A stretch of DNA of 48,937 nt from Verrucomicrobiota bacterium (GCA_026398275.1 JAPLTF010000111.1:1-48937), one strand, 5' to 3'. Shown: positions 1 to 8,539, counted from the stretch's first letter. Notes: generated from the letters alone by a model not told the origin. Translations and numbers: made by a program.

Positions 1-60
1 TGCAGAGTTGTCGCAAAACACTGAACTTGGATGCCGATGGGCGGGGTTGTTTTTTCACAC

Positions 61-76
61 CCTGCCAAGTGGCAGG
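61..76 (-). terminator. Hairpin just past the end of the minus-strand operon
   Basis: CCTGCC and GGCAGG form a 6-bp stem with a 4-nt loop directly after the stop codon of the 154-residue gene. On the minus strand no U tract follows, so it is a weak candidate for a terminator or for mRNA 3' end protection. Confidence 0.3.
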
Positions 77-77
77 T

Positions 78-542
78 TTAAATGTCCCCGTCCATCAAAC
101 CCTCAACTTTTTCAGCTCCTCTGTGGGACGGCTGTGAAATCGCTTTGTGAATTTCGTCCACCCTGATTTGCGCCTCTGCTTCGTCTTTCTTCTTCAACTC
201 TGTTGTATTTTCCGGCATCGTCCCGTGCTGCAGTCGATATTCGTAGGTCTGATCGTTCTTGCATCGGTTCACAATCGTTGTTTTCTCGATGGGAGAGCCC
301 ATAGTCCAATAGACCATGCCGTCGTGGTCGAAATAGGTGATCGACTTCTCATAAAACCTGGCTTCGTATCCGTTTGCACGGATATGTGAGACGAGATCAA
401 CAAAACTGGCCTCATCAACCTTTTCCCGCACGATGTATTCGTGCGGCCATGTGTCGGCATAGGTTTTTGCAAATGTCCATGTGCAACTGGCAATGAAGTC
501 TTGCAGGTGCTTCGGCAGGAGCTGGGGAGGCGGTTCATTCAT
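78..542 (-). CDS. Conserved hypothetical protein (154 aa), last gene of the ARPP-1 unit
   Basis: I do not recognise a named domain. The protein is soluble, with no signal peptide or membrane segment. Its first 100 residues look like a compact mixed alpha/beta fold, rich in aromatic residues and histidines (for example WPHEYIVREK near residue 33 and YFDHDGMVYW near 70). The last 45 residues are charged and probably helical, with many lysines and glutamates. Its ATG overlaps the stop of the EEP gene by 4 bp (ATGA), so the two are translationally coupled. The strict coupling to a nuclease gene suggests an accessory or regulatory partner; that is inference from position only. Confidence 0.8.
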   Translation of the reverse strand: MNEPPPQLLPKHLQDFIASCTWTFAKTYADTWPHEYIVREKVDEASFVDLVSHIRANGYEARFYEKSITYFDHDGMVYWTMGSPIEKTTIVNRCKNDQTYEYRLQHGTMPENTTELKKKDEAEAQIRVDEIHKAISQPSHRGAEKVEGLMDGDI

Positions 543-1246
543 GGAAATCTTAGGTCAACGATCAATGGAACATGGTCGCTGATCTGTCCCCACTCGGAAT
601 AGGTGCCAACTTCAACGCGCTCGATCATCGGAATCCATGCCTTCGGGAGGAAGCAGTAGTCGAGATGAAAAGGGTTTTCTTCTTTGCCATGATGATAATG
701 TGTGGGGCGTGTCTCCTTTCCAAATTCTTCGTGGAAAAAGTGGTGGTAGGCACTGACAAGCCCCATGCTATTGGTGATCTCAAGCAATGTTTTCATTCCG
801 TCGCCTCGAAATGAGAGATTCTGGTTGAAATCACCCATAATGACGGTTGGAACTTTGCCAATCCATTCGCTGTTCTCCGTCAGACCCTTGTGGGCCTGCC
901 GATAGAAATTCTTTCTGATTTTCGTAGCGTATGTCCATACCGCGACCAATTGAAAGCAGTGTGACTCATGGGATGCCTCGAATCTGCGAAAGGAGAAGGC
1001 TGGGTCGGGATAATCAACGGGTTTCACATTGGTATGCGTATAGGAAAAAAGTCCAATTGATCTGGTTGGATATTGTTCGCAGTGTGCTCTGTCTCGAAAG
1101 GTCGGTTGAACCTCACCCGCAAAAACCTTGACTCGGTCAAGCGGTTCAACTTCCTGCACGGCGAGAACATCAGGCCGATAGGGTGCAATGTGGGCTGATT
1201 TCTTGCGAAATCCTCCAACCCGACAATTCCATGTCATCAATCTCAT
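539..1246 (-). CDS. Endonuclease/exonuclease/phosphatase (EEP) family protein
   Basis: A metal-dependent phosphoesterase of the EEP (DNase I/ExoIII-like) fold, 235 aa and single-domain. The family signatures appear in order: TWNCR at residues 5-9, QEVE at 31-34 (metal-binding Glu), GDFN at 138-141, HLDYCF at 194-199 and SDHVPL at 223-228 (catalytic His). The active site therefore looks intact. There is no signal peptide, so a cytoplasmic nucleic-acid or nucleotide substrate is likely, but the family also includes lipid and nucleotide phosphatases. It sits 6 nt after the 60-aa gene and overlaps the next gene by 4 bp. The context, beside McrBC and ARPP-1, favours a nuclease role in defence or DNA processing. 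Confidence 0.88.
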   Translation of the reverse strand: MRLMTWNCRVGGFRKKSAHIAPYRPDVLAVQEVEPLDRVKVFAGEVQPTFRDRAHCEQYPTRSIGLFSYTHTNVKPVDYPDPAFSFRRFEASHESHCFQLVAVWTYATKIRKNFYRQAHKGLTENSEWIGKVPTVIMGDFNQNLSFRGDGMKTLLEITNSMGLVSAYHHFFHEEFGKETRPTHYHHGKEENPFHLDYCFLPKAWIPMIERVEVGTYSEWGQISDHVPLIVDLRFP

Positions 1247-1252
1247 CGGAGC

Positions 1253-1435
1253 CTATGATTGTTCAACTATCACCTTACGCAGATCAATCGGTGGGGCGTT
1301 GATACCCTCAAACTCTTTCGCGTAATCGGGATGATCCTTCGTGATAGTTTCCATCGCATCCCCGATGACCCCATCCCCGCTGTCCGCACGTATTGGACGT
1401 TCTATGTCCCCATTCTCCAGCAATATCGCTATCAT
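1253..1435 (-). CDS. Small conserved-looking hypothetical protein (60 aa)
   Basis: An acidic 60-residue protein (start MIAILLENGD) with no recognisable domain, signal or membrane segment. Support comes from context: its ATG overlaps the stop of the 117-aa gene by 4 bp, and the EEP gene starts 6 nt after its stop, so it is packed inside the operon with no room for another gene. It may be a subunit or regulator of one of its neighbours; nothing in the sequence decides this. Confidence 0.7.
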   Translation of the reverse strand: MIAILLENGDIERPIRADSGDGVIGDAMETITKDHPDYAKEFEGINAPPIDLRKVIVEQS

Positions 1436-1785
1436 TGCTCCTCCCGTTCACATTGATAAGCATGCATGTGCGACCAAAGCTTTGAATACGCCGTAAGCTT
1501 GTTCTGCTGGTCGGCATTCTCGTGGATGTGGTTTTTGAAGTTGGAATAGTCCACCGAATCACCAAGCGTCCGCATGATGTCCAAAAGCGCGCCGGGGATG
1601 GAGTCCGGGATGAAAACTCGGCTGATGTAGTCGGCATCCCTGGTGGTATGCACGAGCAACTTTTCGAACTCTCCGCCAACCGCGTTTTGCAGAAGCGATA
1701 GATCCGTTTTGTTCCGTGCCCGGACGTGCCATCCACCATCCTTTTTTACAATACTGAAAAACCCGAATTTACTTGCTATCCACAT
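1432..1785 (-). CDS. Conserved hypothetical protein (117 aa) with MWIASKxGFFSIVKK N-terminus
   Basis: The opening MWIASKFGFFSIVKK is one I recall from a widespread family of uncharacterised bacterial proteins; I know no assigned function. Other parts that look characteristic are HVRARNKTDL near residues 20-29, a DADY motif near 50, and VDYSNFKNHI near 78. The protein is soluble and probably alpha/beta. It starts 8 nt after the ARPP-1 stop and is coupled by a 4-bp overlap to the 60-aa gene. No catalytic motif is evident, so it may be a nucleic-acid binding or adaptor protein; that is inference. Confidence 0.82.
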   Translation of the reverse strand: MWIASKFGFFSIVKKDGGWHVRARNKTDLSLLQNAVGGEFEKLLVHTTRDADYISRVFIPDSIPGALLDIMRTLGDSVDYSNFKNHIHENADQQNKLTAYSKLWSHMHAYQCEREEQ

Positions 1786-1793
1786 ATTGTTCC

Positions 1794-2702
1794 TTATTGC
1801 GCGAGGATGCTGAGGTGGATCGGATCGGCAACGGACGTGTCGCGAGTCTCGAAGCGGAGCTGCGCTTTCGCCCGGCGTGTCGAGAGCCGAGTCCTTGGTG
1901 GAAGGTTTTCATCTTCGGAGGCTGCTGCTGAGGCCTCTTCGAGCCAAGCAGAAACCTCAGCAATGTCACGGAGCGCTTCCGCGGGCTGTTCAGACCGCTC
2001 GCCGATAGCCTCGAATGCCGCGGCACGGAGGAGTTTCTTCCAAACCTTCCGGAACAAAACGGGTCCGCCATAAATGTCAGCGTGGCTGAGTTTACCGTTG
2101 ATGGCCCAGACGACTCCAACGCTGTCAGTGGACAGGGCGGACCCGAGGCCAGCAAGATACTCGTCCAAGGAAGCCGCCTGCTTCTCATAGGAGAGTTGAA
2201 GGCTTGATGGCGACTCGGCGCTGGTCGCATCCGAACCCAGGGACTCGCTCAACTTTTCCTGCTCCTCTTTCACCGAGGCCCATACTTCGCCTTGGCTCTT
2301 GCTCGTGCGGAGCGCGGCACGCAGTTTCTTGGAAGATGCGTAATCGCTGGATTTTGAAAAATGCGCGTCGGGTTCGTTCTTCCGCTTGTGCCAGCGGGCC
2401 GCCTCAACGCAGAAAACCGGAATCGGCACCTTGCCTGACTTTGCGGGAACGATGAAGTCCGCGCCGAGCGTCCGATCCTGCCTGCCGCCTTTAACGATAT
2501 CCCCAGCCTGGATGAAGAGGTCATGGTCGCCTGGATTTTCGATCAGGAGTTGGTTGACGTTCCCTGTTTCGTGAAGAAGGCCGGTCAGGTTTTCCATCGC
2601 TTCTTCAAGGACGGTGTAGTCCGGGATTTGCTGCCCGGGAGGGACGGAAACAAACCATGCGGTGAGATTGCGTGCGGTGACGGGCTGGGTGAGAGTTCTC
2701 AT
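1794..2702 (-). CDS. ARPP-1 domain protein
   Basis: The first 140 residues match the ARPP-1 (ARG and Rhodanese-Phosphatase-superfamily-associated protein) domain: a segment reading LLIENPGDHDLFIQAGDIVK, then GGRQDRTLGADFIVPA and IPVFCVEAARW, the usual 'gene product likes to keep reserve of VExxRW' core. The biochemical role of ARPP-1 is not established; the name comes from its association with ADP-ribosylglycohydrolase and rhodanese-phosphatase genes. The remaining part is helical and charged, about 302 aa in total. I chose the ATG at 2702 over the in-frame GTG at 2714, because a motif shared with two other operons then lies 28 nt upstream, matching the spacing at those genes. It leads a five-gene unit 58 nt after McrC. 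Confidence 0.8.
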   Translation of the reverse strand: MRTLTQPVTARNLTAWFVSVPPGQQIPDYTVLEEAMENLTGLLHETGNVNQLLIENPGDHDLFIQAGDIVKGGRQDRTLGADFIVPAKSGKVPIPVFCVEAARWHKRKNEPDAHFSKSSDYASSKKLRAALRTSKSQGEVWASVKEEQEKLSESLGSDATSAESPSSLQLSYEKQAASLDEYLAGLGSALSTDSVGVVWAINGKLSHADIYGGPVLFRKVWKKLLRAAAFEAIGERSEQPAEALRDIAEVSAWLEEASAAASEDENLPPRTRLSTRRAKAQLRFETRDTSVADPIHLSILAQ

Positions 2703-2730
2703 ATCGCCTGACACTGTAAAGTAGCATGTA

Positions 2731-2749
2731 GGTCAACGAGTGTCCTACC
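2731..2749 (-). promoter_or_regulatory. Shared upstream box, copy B (before the ARPP-1 unit)
   Basis: On the minus strand it reads GGTAGGACACTCGTTGACC, differing from copy A (7998-8016) at one position of 19. It ends 28 nt before the ARPP-1 ATG and lies in the short gap after mcrC, so the ARPP-1 genes probably have their own control. No good -10 hexamer follows at 17 nt, so it may be an operator or activator site rather than a sigma-70 promoter. Confidence 0.6.
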
Positions 2750-2760
2750 ATAAAACATTT

Positions 2761-3837
2761 TTAATTATTTATCATCCTGGCTGCCGGTTGATTTCTTCCA
2801 AACAATTCAAGCAACTCGGACTCTATTGACGTCCATGGCTGCTGGAGATCGACCGTTGCAATCCGAATTCGATGATGACCATGAAGGGTGAAAGTGTGAT
2901 CGAAACTGTATCCGTTCGAGGGATAGAGCAACATGCCCTCCACATCCTCCCAACCCGGTTCCACAGCTTTGTTCGTGAGGTATGCATGGAGCTGGTAGAG
3001 ATTTCCGGAATCAAACCTGAGTGCGTCGTAGTGCGTAGTCATGGCCTGCTGATAGTATTTACAATCGAGAATCAGTTTTCGGTCCGACCATTCCACAGTC
3101 ACATCCGTAATCATGCCCGGCAAATAACCTTCAGTCGTCTCTCCAAAATTCGTAGCATGCCATTTTATGTGCATGGGCGAAATCTTTAATGCCGCGAGAT
3201 GGCGGATGGCGAAATTCCGGATGAAGTTCTCAAACACCTTGGGCATCACCTTTTCATCCCGAGTGAAATCCCGAAAGCGGCGTGTGCCTGCCTCTGCTCT
3301 GTCTGGCAGAAGAGAATCATGGATCAACTCGCAGAGGTGTATGATGAAACGATAAGCACGGTTGTTCCGGTGAAGTTGCACCCGGTGAAAGTGATGAGGA
3401 GTCACCTGGAGGTCGCTGACATCTCGAAATACGTCCAAAGTTTTCGCGAGGCGTTTTCGGGACTCCTTGTTAACTTGTTGGTCATTCCTAAGCAGGCGAA
3501 TTGTTGCCTTGAGGATCTGGTTATGGAGAACGTCTGGGCTGAGATCGTCATAAATGCAAATAAGCCTCCCGCGCGTGCGGCTCAGTTGTTTCTCGCTGGC
3601 TGAGATGTCGATTCGACCGCGTATACGAGCGGTTTCTTCCCCGAAGCCGATATAAGTTTGATCCAGCCCCCGGCGAACCAGACGATGTGCAGCGCTATCG
3701 AGGACTGTAGCGAAGAAATTATTGAGATCAGGACACAATTCAGCGTCAATGGGCACTAACTCCGCTTCGCTGAGACTATGATCCCATGCGTAAGCGAGCA
3801 GGTAGTAAAGATTCGCGATGGGAATCGCCATCGCCAT
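2761..3837 (-). CDS. mcrC: McrC, nuclease subunit of a McrBC-type restriction system
   Basis: A 358-aa McrC-family protein that would supply the DNA-cleaving subunit to the McrB motor. The N-terminal McrC region (IPIANLYYLLAYA, then a segment near residues 60-75 and RIRGRIDI) is followed by KVFENFIRNF near 200 and a PD-(D/E)XK nuclease core: Asp245 in MITDVTVEW, Asp258 and Lys260 in LILDCKYY, and a downstream YQLHAYL. The active site looks intact. The reading frame is open further upstream, but the ATG at 3837 overlaps the McrB stop by one base (TGATG), the usual coupling for this pair, so I place the start there. A second ATG two codons later is possible. Confidence 0.92.
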   Translation of the reverse strand: MAMAIPIANLYYLLAYAWDHSLSEAELVPIDAELCPDLNNFFATVLDSAAHRLVRRGLDQTYIGFGEETARIRGRIDISASEKQLSRTRGRLICIYDDLSPDVLHNQILKATIRLLRNDQQVNKESRKRLAKTLDVFRDVSDLQVTPHHFHRVQLHRNNRAYRFIIHLCELIHDSLLPDRAEAGTRRFRDFTRDEKVMPKVFENFIRNFAIRHLAALKISPMHIKWHATNFGETTEGYLPGMITDVTVEWSDRKLILDCKYYQQAMTTHYDALRFDSGNLYQLHAYLTNKAVEPGWEDVEGMLLYPSNGYSFDHTFTLHGHHRIRIATVDLQQPWTSIESELLELFGRNQPAARMINN

Positions 3838-6431
3838 CAGGGAATGTTTTTTACGAGGCTTGCCCGGAATGTTACTACTTTGTCGGGAACATCGATCCAG
3901 TATTCTTCCAGAAGTGGCAATATCTCGTAATTCACGATCGACTGATACCACTTCCGAAAGTCTGTCACCGCGGACACGGGTGTGAAGAAACTGTGTCCGA
4001 TCCGATAGCCTACCCCAAGATTCGCCTCATCGATGACGATTTCGTTGTTGAGCGCTGCCATTTGTGCGCGGATATAATTGATTTGCACTGGAGTGACTCC
4101 ATAACGCGACAGGTGTGCAGCAAACGCGTCTGTCCCGAAACCCGGATTGAGAGTTAAAAAAGCGAAGCGGCGGCGCAGTGCGTAATCAACAAGGGAAAGC
4201 GATCGGTCCGCAGTATTCATGGTGCCTATCAGGTGGATGTTTGCAGGCACAGTGAAGGGCTCTTCGCTGTAGGCGAGCGTCAGGGTCTGCCCACGTTTGT
4301 CCGTCTCGATTAACATCATCAACTCTCCCAGGATCTTGCTGAGGTTGCCTCGATTGATCTCATCAATGGCGAGGAAGAAATCCTGGGCGGGGTTGGCTAG
4401 GGCTCGCCGGCAGAGCCGATAAAAGCAACCGTCCTTCACAGCAAAGTGTCCATCCTTTGTCGGTCTCAGTCCTTGTACGAAATCCTCGTATGTATAGGAC
4501 TGGTGAAATTGAACCATTTCGACAGCGGAGTCGTCTTTCACCCCCATTTGCAGCCAGGCAAGTCGCCGGGCGATGAAGGTTTTGCCTACGCCCGGAGCAC
4601 CTTGAAGGATGATGTTTTTCTTCCGTCTGAGCTGCTCCAGTATGTGCTCCAACTCCTCGCGTTCCATGAATAACTCAGACAACGCCTCTTCGACTCCATA
4701 TGCATTGACCAAACCGATCTCTGAATCGTCGGCACTTTCTTCTTCGGAGTCTGCTACTAGGCCAGGAACTCCTGAATAGTTTCTGGCGAGAATCTCCAGC
4801 AGTTCCTTGTCTCCTGTTATTTCCGTGAGAGGGTTTACAGGGAGCAGCTTTCCCTCGGGAAGTTTTATGGCTTTCTGTTCCTGCCACTCCATGGGCAGCA
4901 GGTTTGGGCCAATTGGACTGTCAATCTGGTCCGCAGCATACGAGTAAGCGCCACTGACTACTCCCCACCCAAGAACCTCGGACCGACCCATTTTTGCAAA
5001 GACAATATCCCCGGGAGGGATCTCCCTCACGAAATTATTGAGCATGAATGCCATTCCAGACACATTTTTTTCGGGATTGAGGTCTTCAAGGGCACTTTGA
5101 AAATCTTCCTGCGATTTGTACTGGTTGAAGTCGCCAATTTCTTTCCAACCTATTGTGGTAACATTATTATCGATCCAATGCGCCCAGTTTTCTGCGGATA
5201 TCCCCGGTGAGATCATCCAATAGCGACGCATTTTGAAACTATCTGTTGCTTTTGAAAGAATCCTTTCCAAACCTTCCCGTAAAATTGTTGGCCGGCTTTC
5301 AAGATCGGCGATGAGATTATAGAGTTCCTTGCGATGGAATCGCTTGTAAGGGGTGCCACGCATACCGCTAAAGTGGCGACAGGAATTGCGGACAGCCTTG
5401 TCGAAATCGGGTTGCAGTTCCTCGAACTTCTCAAAAAATGTTTCTTCTGAAAATGAAGCCCAATTTCCAGTCCTATTTTGCCGTGTTAATTCCGGGTGAC
5501 CTTTTGGTAAAGCAATATGAATAATCGGGCCCGGCTTATGCTCAAAATATATCACAGGCCACCTGCCAAGATTCAATACGAGTTGAGCTATGGGCAGTTT
5601 GCTATTGCCAAAAGTAACGGCAATTAGCCGATCTGGTTCAGGCAGTTCGTCCGCGATAATCTCCAATGCTTGCTTAAAGACATTTAAGACTCGATCAGCT
5701 TGTCCGGGTATAAACATTTTATCAAAGGGGGAGCCGTAGTCGCCGTCGTCCTGTATCGTCGTGGCCCACAAATGCGCCTGCTGGGAAAACTCCACAGCAT
5801 CGCCACCAATGACGGCCCGGATTTTCGGGAGCCATTTTAAATACTCGGTTGCGGTTCTCGGCTCGTCCGAAACTCCTTTGGTCTCTGCAAAACCAAGGTT
5901 TTTTTTGTCCGTGGAGATCCATGTATTAGGGCACGCCCAAAACATGCCCATCGTAAGAATTGGCAGAGCAACGTCCGGAAGATTGAGGCATTGTTGCATG
6001 AGATCAACATCGATCGACTCTGGCTCAACGAGTGACATGATATGCTCGAAGAATCTCCAGAGGAGCGGCACATGCTCTGACGATCTCATATTCGCGTAGG
6101 GCATTAGCCACGATTTCATTGTGGCGGCCAATGGTAATCCGTCAAAATCCTGCGGCACCGCTGATTTTAGTTGCCACTCGTCCTTCAAAACCTGCCAGAG
6201 TGCTTGCCGGTTATTGTCCGTGGTTCCCCTGTTGAAATTGGCGAAGAAGGTAAATGGATCAATCTCCATAAGCTGGAATTGACTGCCGTCTGCTCCTTTG
6301 TCTGTGATTTTTGTGGTGGGCAGTCCCTTTTCTTTCATCCGGGCCAAAATCGCGACCAGTTCCTCGCTTCGATCTTTGTATTCGAGGAGTTTTTTGGCGG
6401 TTTCTTCGTGAATGGGAATCCAGGTGAACAT
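3837..6431 (-). CDS. mcrB: McrB-like AAA+ GTPase with EVE/PUA-like domain
   Basis: An 864-aa motor subunit. Residues 1-400 form a long N-terminal region I cannot assign to a named domain. Residues about 403-550 (MRRYWMISPG, then GDIVFAKMG and VLGWGVVSG) look like an EVE/PUA-type fold, which in other McrB relatives reads modified bases. The C-terminal AAA+ domain has Walker A GAPGVGKT at 611-618, Walker B FFLAIDEINRGN at 685-696, and the McrB-type MNTADRS at 738-744. Known McrBC systems use GTP to translocate on modified DNA before McrC cuts. It starts 10 nt after the DUF2779 stop and is coupled to mcrC. The target modification cannot be told from sequence. Confidence 0.92.
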   Translation of the reverse strand: MFTWIPIHEETAKKLLEYKDRSEELVAILARMKEKGLPTTKITDKGADGSQFQLMEIDPFTFFANFNRGTTDNNRQALWQVLKDEWQLKSAVPQDFDGLPLAATMKSWLMPYANMRSSEHVPLLWRFFEHIMSLVEPESIDVDLMQQCLNLPDVALPILTMGMFWACPNTWISTDKKNLGFAETKGVSDEPRTATEYLKWLPKIRAVIGGDAVEFSQQAHLWATTIQDDGDYGSPFDKMFIPGQADRVLNVFKQALEIIADELPEPDRLIAVTFGNSKLPIAQLVLNLGRWPVIYFEHKPGPIIHIALPKGHPELTRQNRTGNWASFSEETFFEKFEELQPDFDKAVRNSCRHFSGMRGTPYKRFHRKELYNLIADLESRPTILREGLERILSKATDSFKMRRYWMISPGISAENWAHWIDNNVTTIGWKEIGDFNQYKSQEDFQSALEDLNPEKNVSGMAFMLNNFVREIPPGDIVFAKMGRSEVLGWGVVSGAYSYAADQIDSPIGPNLLPMEWQEQKAIKLPEGKLLPVNPLTEITGDKELLEILARNYSGVPGLVADSEEESADDSEIGLVNAYGVEEALSELFMEREELEHILEQLRRKKNIILQGAPGVGKTFIARRLAWLQMGVKDDSAVEMVQFHQSYTYEDFVQGLRPTKDGHFAVKDGCFYRLCRRALANPAQDFFLAIDEINRGNLSKILGELMMLIETDKRGQTLTLAYSEEPFTVPANIHLIGTMNTADRSLSLVDYALRRRFAFLTLNPGFGTDAFAAHLSRYGVTPVQINYIRAQMAALNNEIVIDEANLGVGYRIGHSFFTPVSAVTDFRKWYQSIVNYEILPLLEEYWIDVPDKVVTFRASLVKNIP

Positions 6432-6441
6432 AAATAGGTTT

Positions 6442-7968
6442 TCAGTTGTGGGAGGCTGGCAGTGGGGCGATCTCCGGCTTATTCAAACCCAAGAAGCACT
6501 TCCATAGCCCGACCATTGCCAGGGTGTCGAGCTTGCAATACTCGGACAATTGCCCCCGGAGCTCCTCTTTTCGCTCAGCGGTCGTTTTCTGGTCAATGGC
6601 CTCGGCGAAAGCGTTCACGGCCATGCCCCCATCTCGCACACCTTCAAGATCGTTGTATGAGAGTTCTGGCACGGCGGCCGGGAGGACGCTTTTGATGCTC
6701 CAACTTCCACATTGGCTCGGGGCGTAGAAACACTTCTCCGCCACGGGGAGCAGGTCGATGATTCGATTGATGATTTCATGCAGTGCCGGGCTCAGGTCAA
6801 GAAAGCGGGCCGCCAGTTCGCGGAGGATCCGCTTCTCAAACTTGGCATTGTAAACGAAGACCGGACCAACCTCGCCACACGCATCGATCACCGCCTCGGC
6901 AAATGGCCTGGAAGGATCATTACCCGAGAGATCCAGAAATTGGCTGTGTTCCAGCAGAAGGGAATCCATCAACTTGTGGAGACTGAACTGGAAAGGGATC
7001 TGCTGATACGGCCGGTTGCCCGCCCAAATGGGAACGGGCCGGTTACTTGTCTCAAAATCCAGAAAATACGCAGGGAACCCGCTCCCGCTAATCGCCATTT
7101 TGGCGGTCTCCCGGTCAAAGAAGACCTCATTTCGGAGCGTGTGGTCGCGAACGAGCCTCTGTTTCTGACTCAGCAGGTGTTCCGGCACGTCCCGCAGGTC
7201 TTCCGCGCCTGCCGTTTTGAAAGCAATGCGTTGTTTTGGTGTCACACGCGGGAGCCAGTCCACGGGAAATTCGGGAGGCACCTTATCCCTGTTGCAGTAT
7301 CCGCAGAAACCGCACTCGAACGGGGTGTGGCATTGGTCCCCTGTCTCGATCTCTGGTTCCAAGTTTGAATCCGCAATTTTATGGGCACCCGAGATCCAAG
7401 CCGAGACTTCCCCGGCGCGTTCAATCGTCTCACCGGTCAAATCGCTCTCGGCCAGCAAACCAACGTAGTCGCCGCGGCCAGGATAAATCCAGGAGCTGTC
7501 GATATGAGCCACGCAAGCAGAAGAGAGATTCACGCCCATCGCCCGCGCCAGAAACGACTGCACCGCGACATCATCCCGGTGATAATCTTTCACGCCGGTG
7601 GAAGATTTGACCTCGACCATTTTCCACGACCGGCACTCCCCTTCGACAACGGGAATCATCACATCGGCGAATGCAATAGTCCCGTCACTCTTGAAACCGG
7701 CTTCGAAAACCGGACGTGCCCCCTCTGCGAGAAGGCGCGCGCTTTGTTTGAATGCGGCCGGGAAGCCATCCTTGGTCACGTCGATGCAAACGCCCGCTTC
7801 AAATGGGTCGTAAATCCGCCTCGCGATATCCCCGACTTGGTATCCGACTTGGAAACTTGCCTGGGTGGCCGGTGAATCCTGCCGGAGTTCGGGCCGATGG
7901 ACTTCGAGCCACAGCCGCTTCGGGCACTGGCGGAAGGCGATGATCTTTGATTTGGAGAGAGTCGGCAT
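6442..7968 (-). CDS. DUF2779 protein: Cas4-like plus DEDD exonuclease-like domains
   Basis: A 508-aa protein that appears to join two nuclease modules. The N-terminal half is Cas4-like: Cys15 in FRQCPKRLWLE, Asp102, the EVKSS motif at 119-123 typical of PD-(D/E)XK enzymes, and a cysteine set at 213, 219, 222 and 225 (CGFCGYC) which with Cys15 could hold an Fe-S cluster. The C-terminal half carries the DUF2779 signatures YFLDFETSN (Asp304, Glu306), VYNAKFEKRIL near 372 and EYCKLDTLAMV (Asp481), a DEDD exonuclease pattern. It is the first gene of the McrBC operon. A role in processing or degrading foreign DNA ends is plausible but inferred. Confidence 0.85.
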   Translation of the reverse strand: MPTLSKSKIIAFRQCPKRLWLEVHRPELRQDSPATQASFQVGYQVGDIARRIYDPFEAGVCIDVTKDGFPAAFKQSARLLAEGARPVFEAGFKSDGTIAFADVMIPVVEGECRSWKMVEVKSSTGVKDYHRDDVAVQSFLARAMGVNLSSACVAHIDSSWIYPGRGDYVGLLAESDLTGETIERAGEVSAWISGAHKIADSNLEPEIETGDQCHTPFECGFCGYCNRDKVPPEFPVDWLPRVTPKQRIAFKTAGAEDLRDVPEHLLSQKQRLVRDHTLRNEVFFDRETAKMAISGSGFPAYFLDFETSNRPVPIWAGNRPYQQIPFQFSLHKLMDSLLLEHSQFLDLSGNDPSRPFAEAVIDACGEVGPVFVYNAKFEKRILRELAARFLDLSPALHEIINRIIDLLPVAEKCFYAPSQCGSWSIKSVLPAAVPELSYNDLEGVRDGGMAVNAFAEAIDQKTTAERKEELRGQLSEYCKLDTLAMVGLWKCFLGLNKPEIAPLPASHN

Positions 7969-7997
7969 CTATTTGGCGCATCCTGGCTCATCAACCC

Positions 7998-8016
7998 GGT
8001 CAAAGAGTGTCCTACC
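7998..8016 (-). promoter_or_regulatory. Shared upstream box, copy A (before the DUF2779-mcrBC unit)
   Basis: On the minus strand it reads GGTAGGACACTCTTTGACC and ends 29 nt before the DUF2779 ATG. It matches copy B at 18 of 19 positions and copy C at 15 of 18. It is not a palindrome. TTGACC inside it resembles a -35 element, but no convincing -10 follows. Confidence 0.6.
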
Positions 8017-8351
8017 CCGAGGATTCTTGGAAACTTTGTTCACCGCGTCCGAACGTTGCCTGAAAACCGGGAGCGACACAACCATTGCCGCCTCGAAATC
8101 GAGTCCGCCCGCGCTCGTGTCAACTGGCGGAGTGAAAAACACGGCGAGTTGAGCAAGGAAATCTATTACCTATCAATGACTTAGGCCACGGGGACAGCGA
8201 CCATCCCCCAAATTCCATGAGAACCTGTTTTTTCAGCTTTACACTATTTTTCCTGACACCCCACCAACCCACCTGATTGTGCTTGTTCCTGATAATGAGC
8301 ATCCTACGCAGCAAAAACGCCTGATTTTCAACCCTCAAAAACCCCCTTTTC

Positions 8352-8389
8352 GATGTAAAGTAACCCCCTCAACTTTACATCTACTTTAC
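8352..8389. repeat. Inverted repeat GATGTAAAGT/ACTTTACATC plus extra half-site
   Basis: GATGTAAAGT (8352-8361) and its exact complement (8372-8381) are separated by 10 nt, and a third TACTTTAC follows at once (8382-8389). TGTAAAGTA also occurs at 2715-2723, beside box copy B. The layout fits an operator or an iteron-type protein-binding site. Confidence 0.45.
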
Positions 8390-8539
8390 GTGGCCGGGGG
8401 CGATCCGGGCGGCGTGAGGGGTGGCGGAAAAAACGTCGGCGCGGGGCTTGTGGCGAAGTTTCAGCAAGCCCGTTAAAACTGTGAGCGCGGTGCTGTGCAG
8501 GCGTTGCCACAACCTCGCAGGGGGCGGTTTTTGAGCCGA

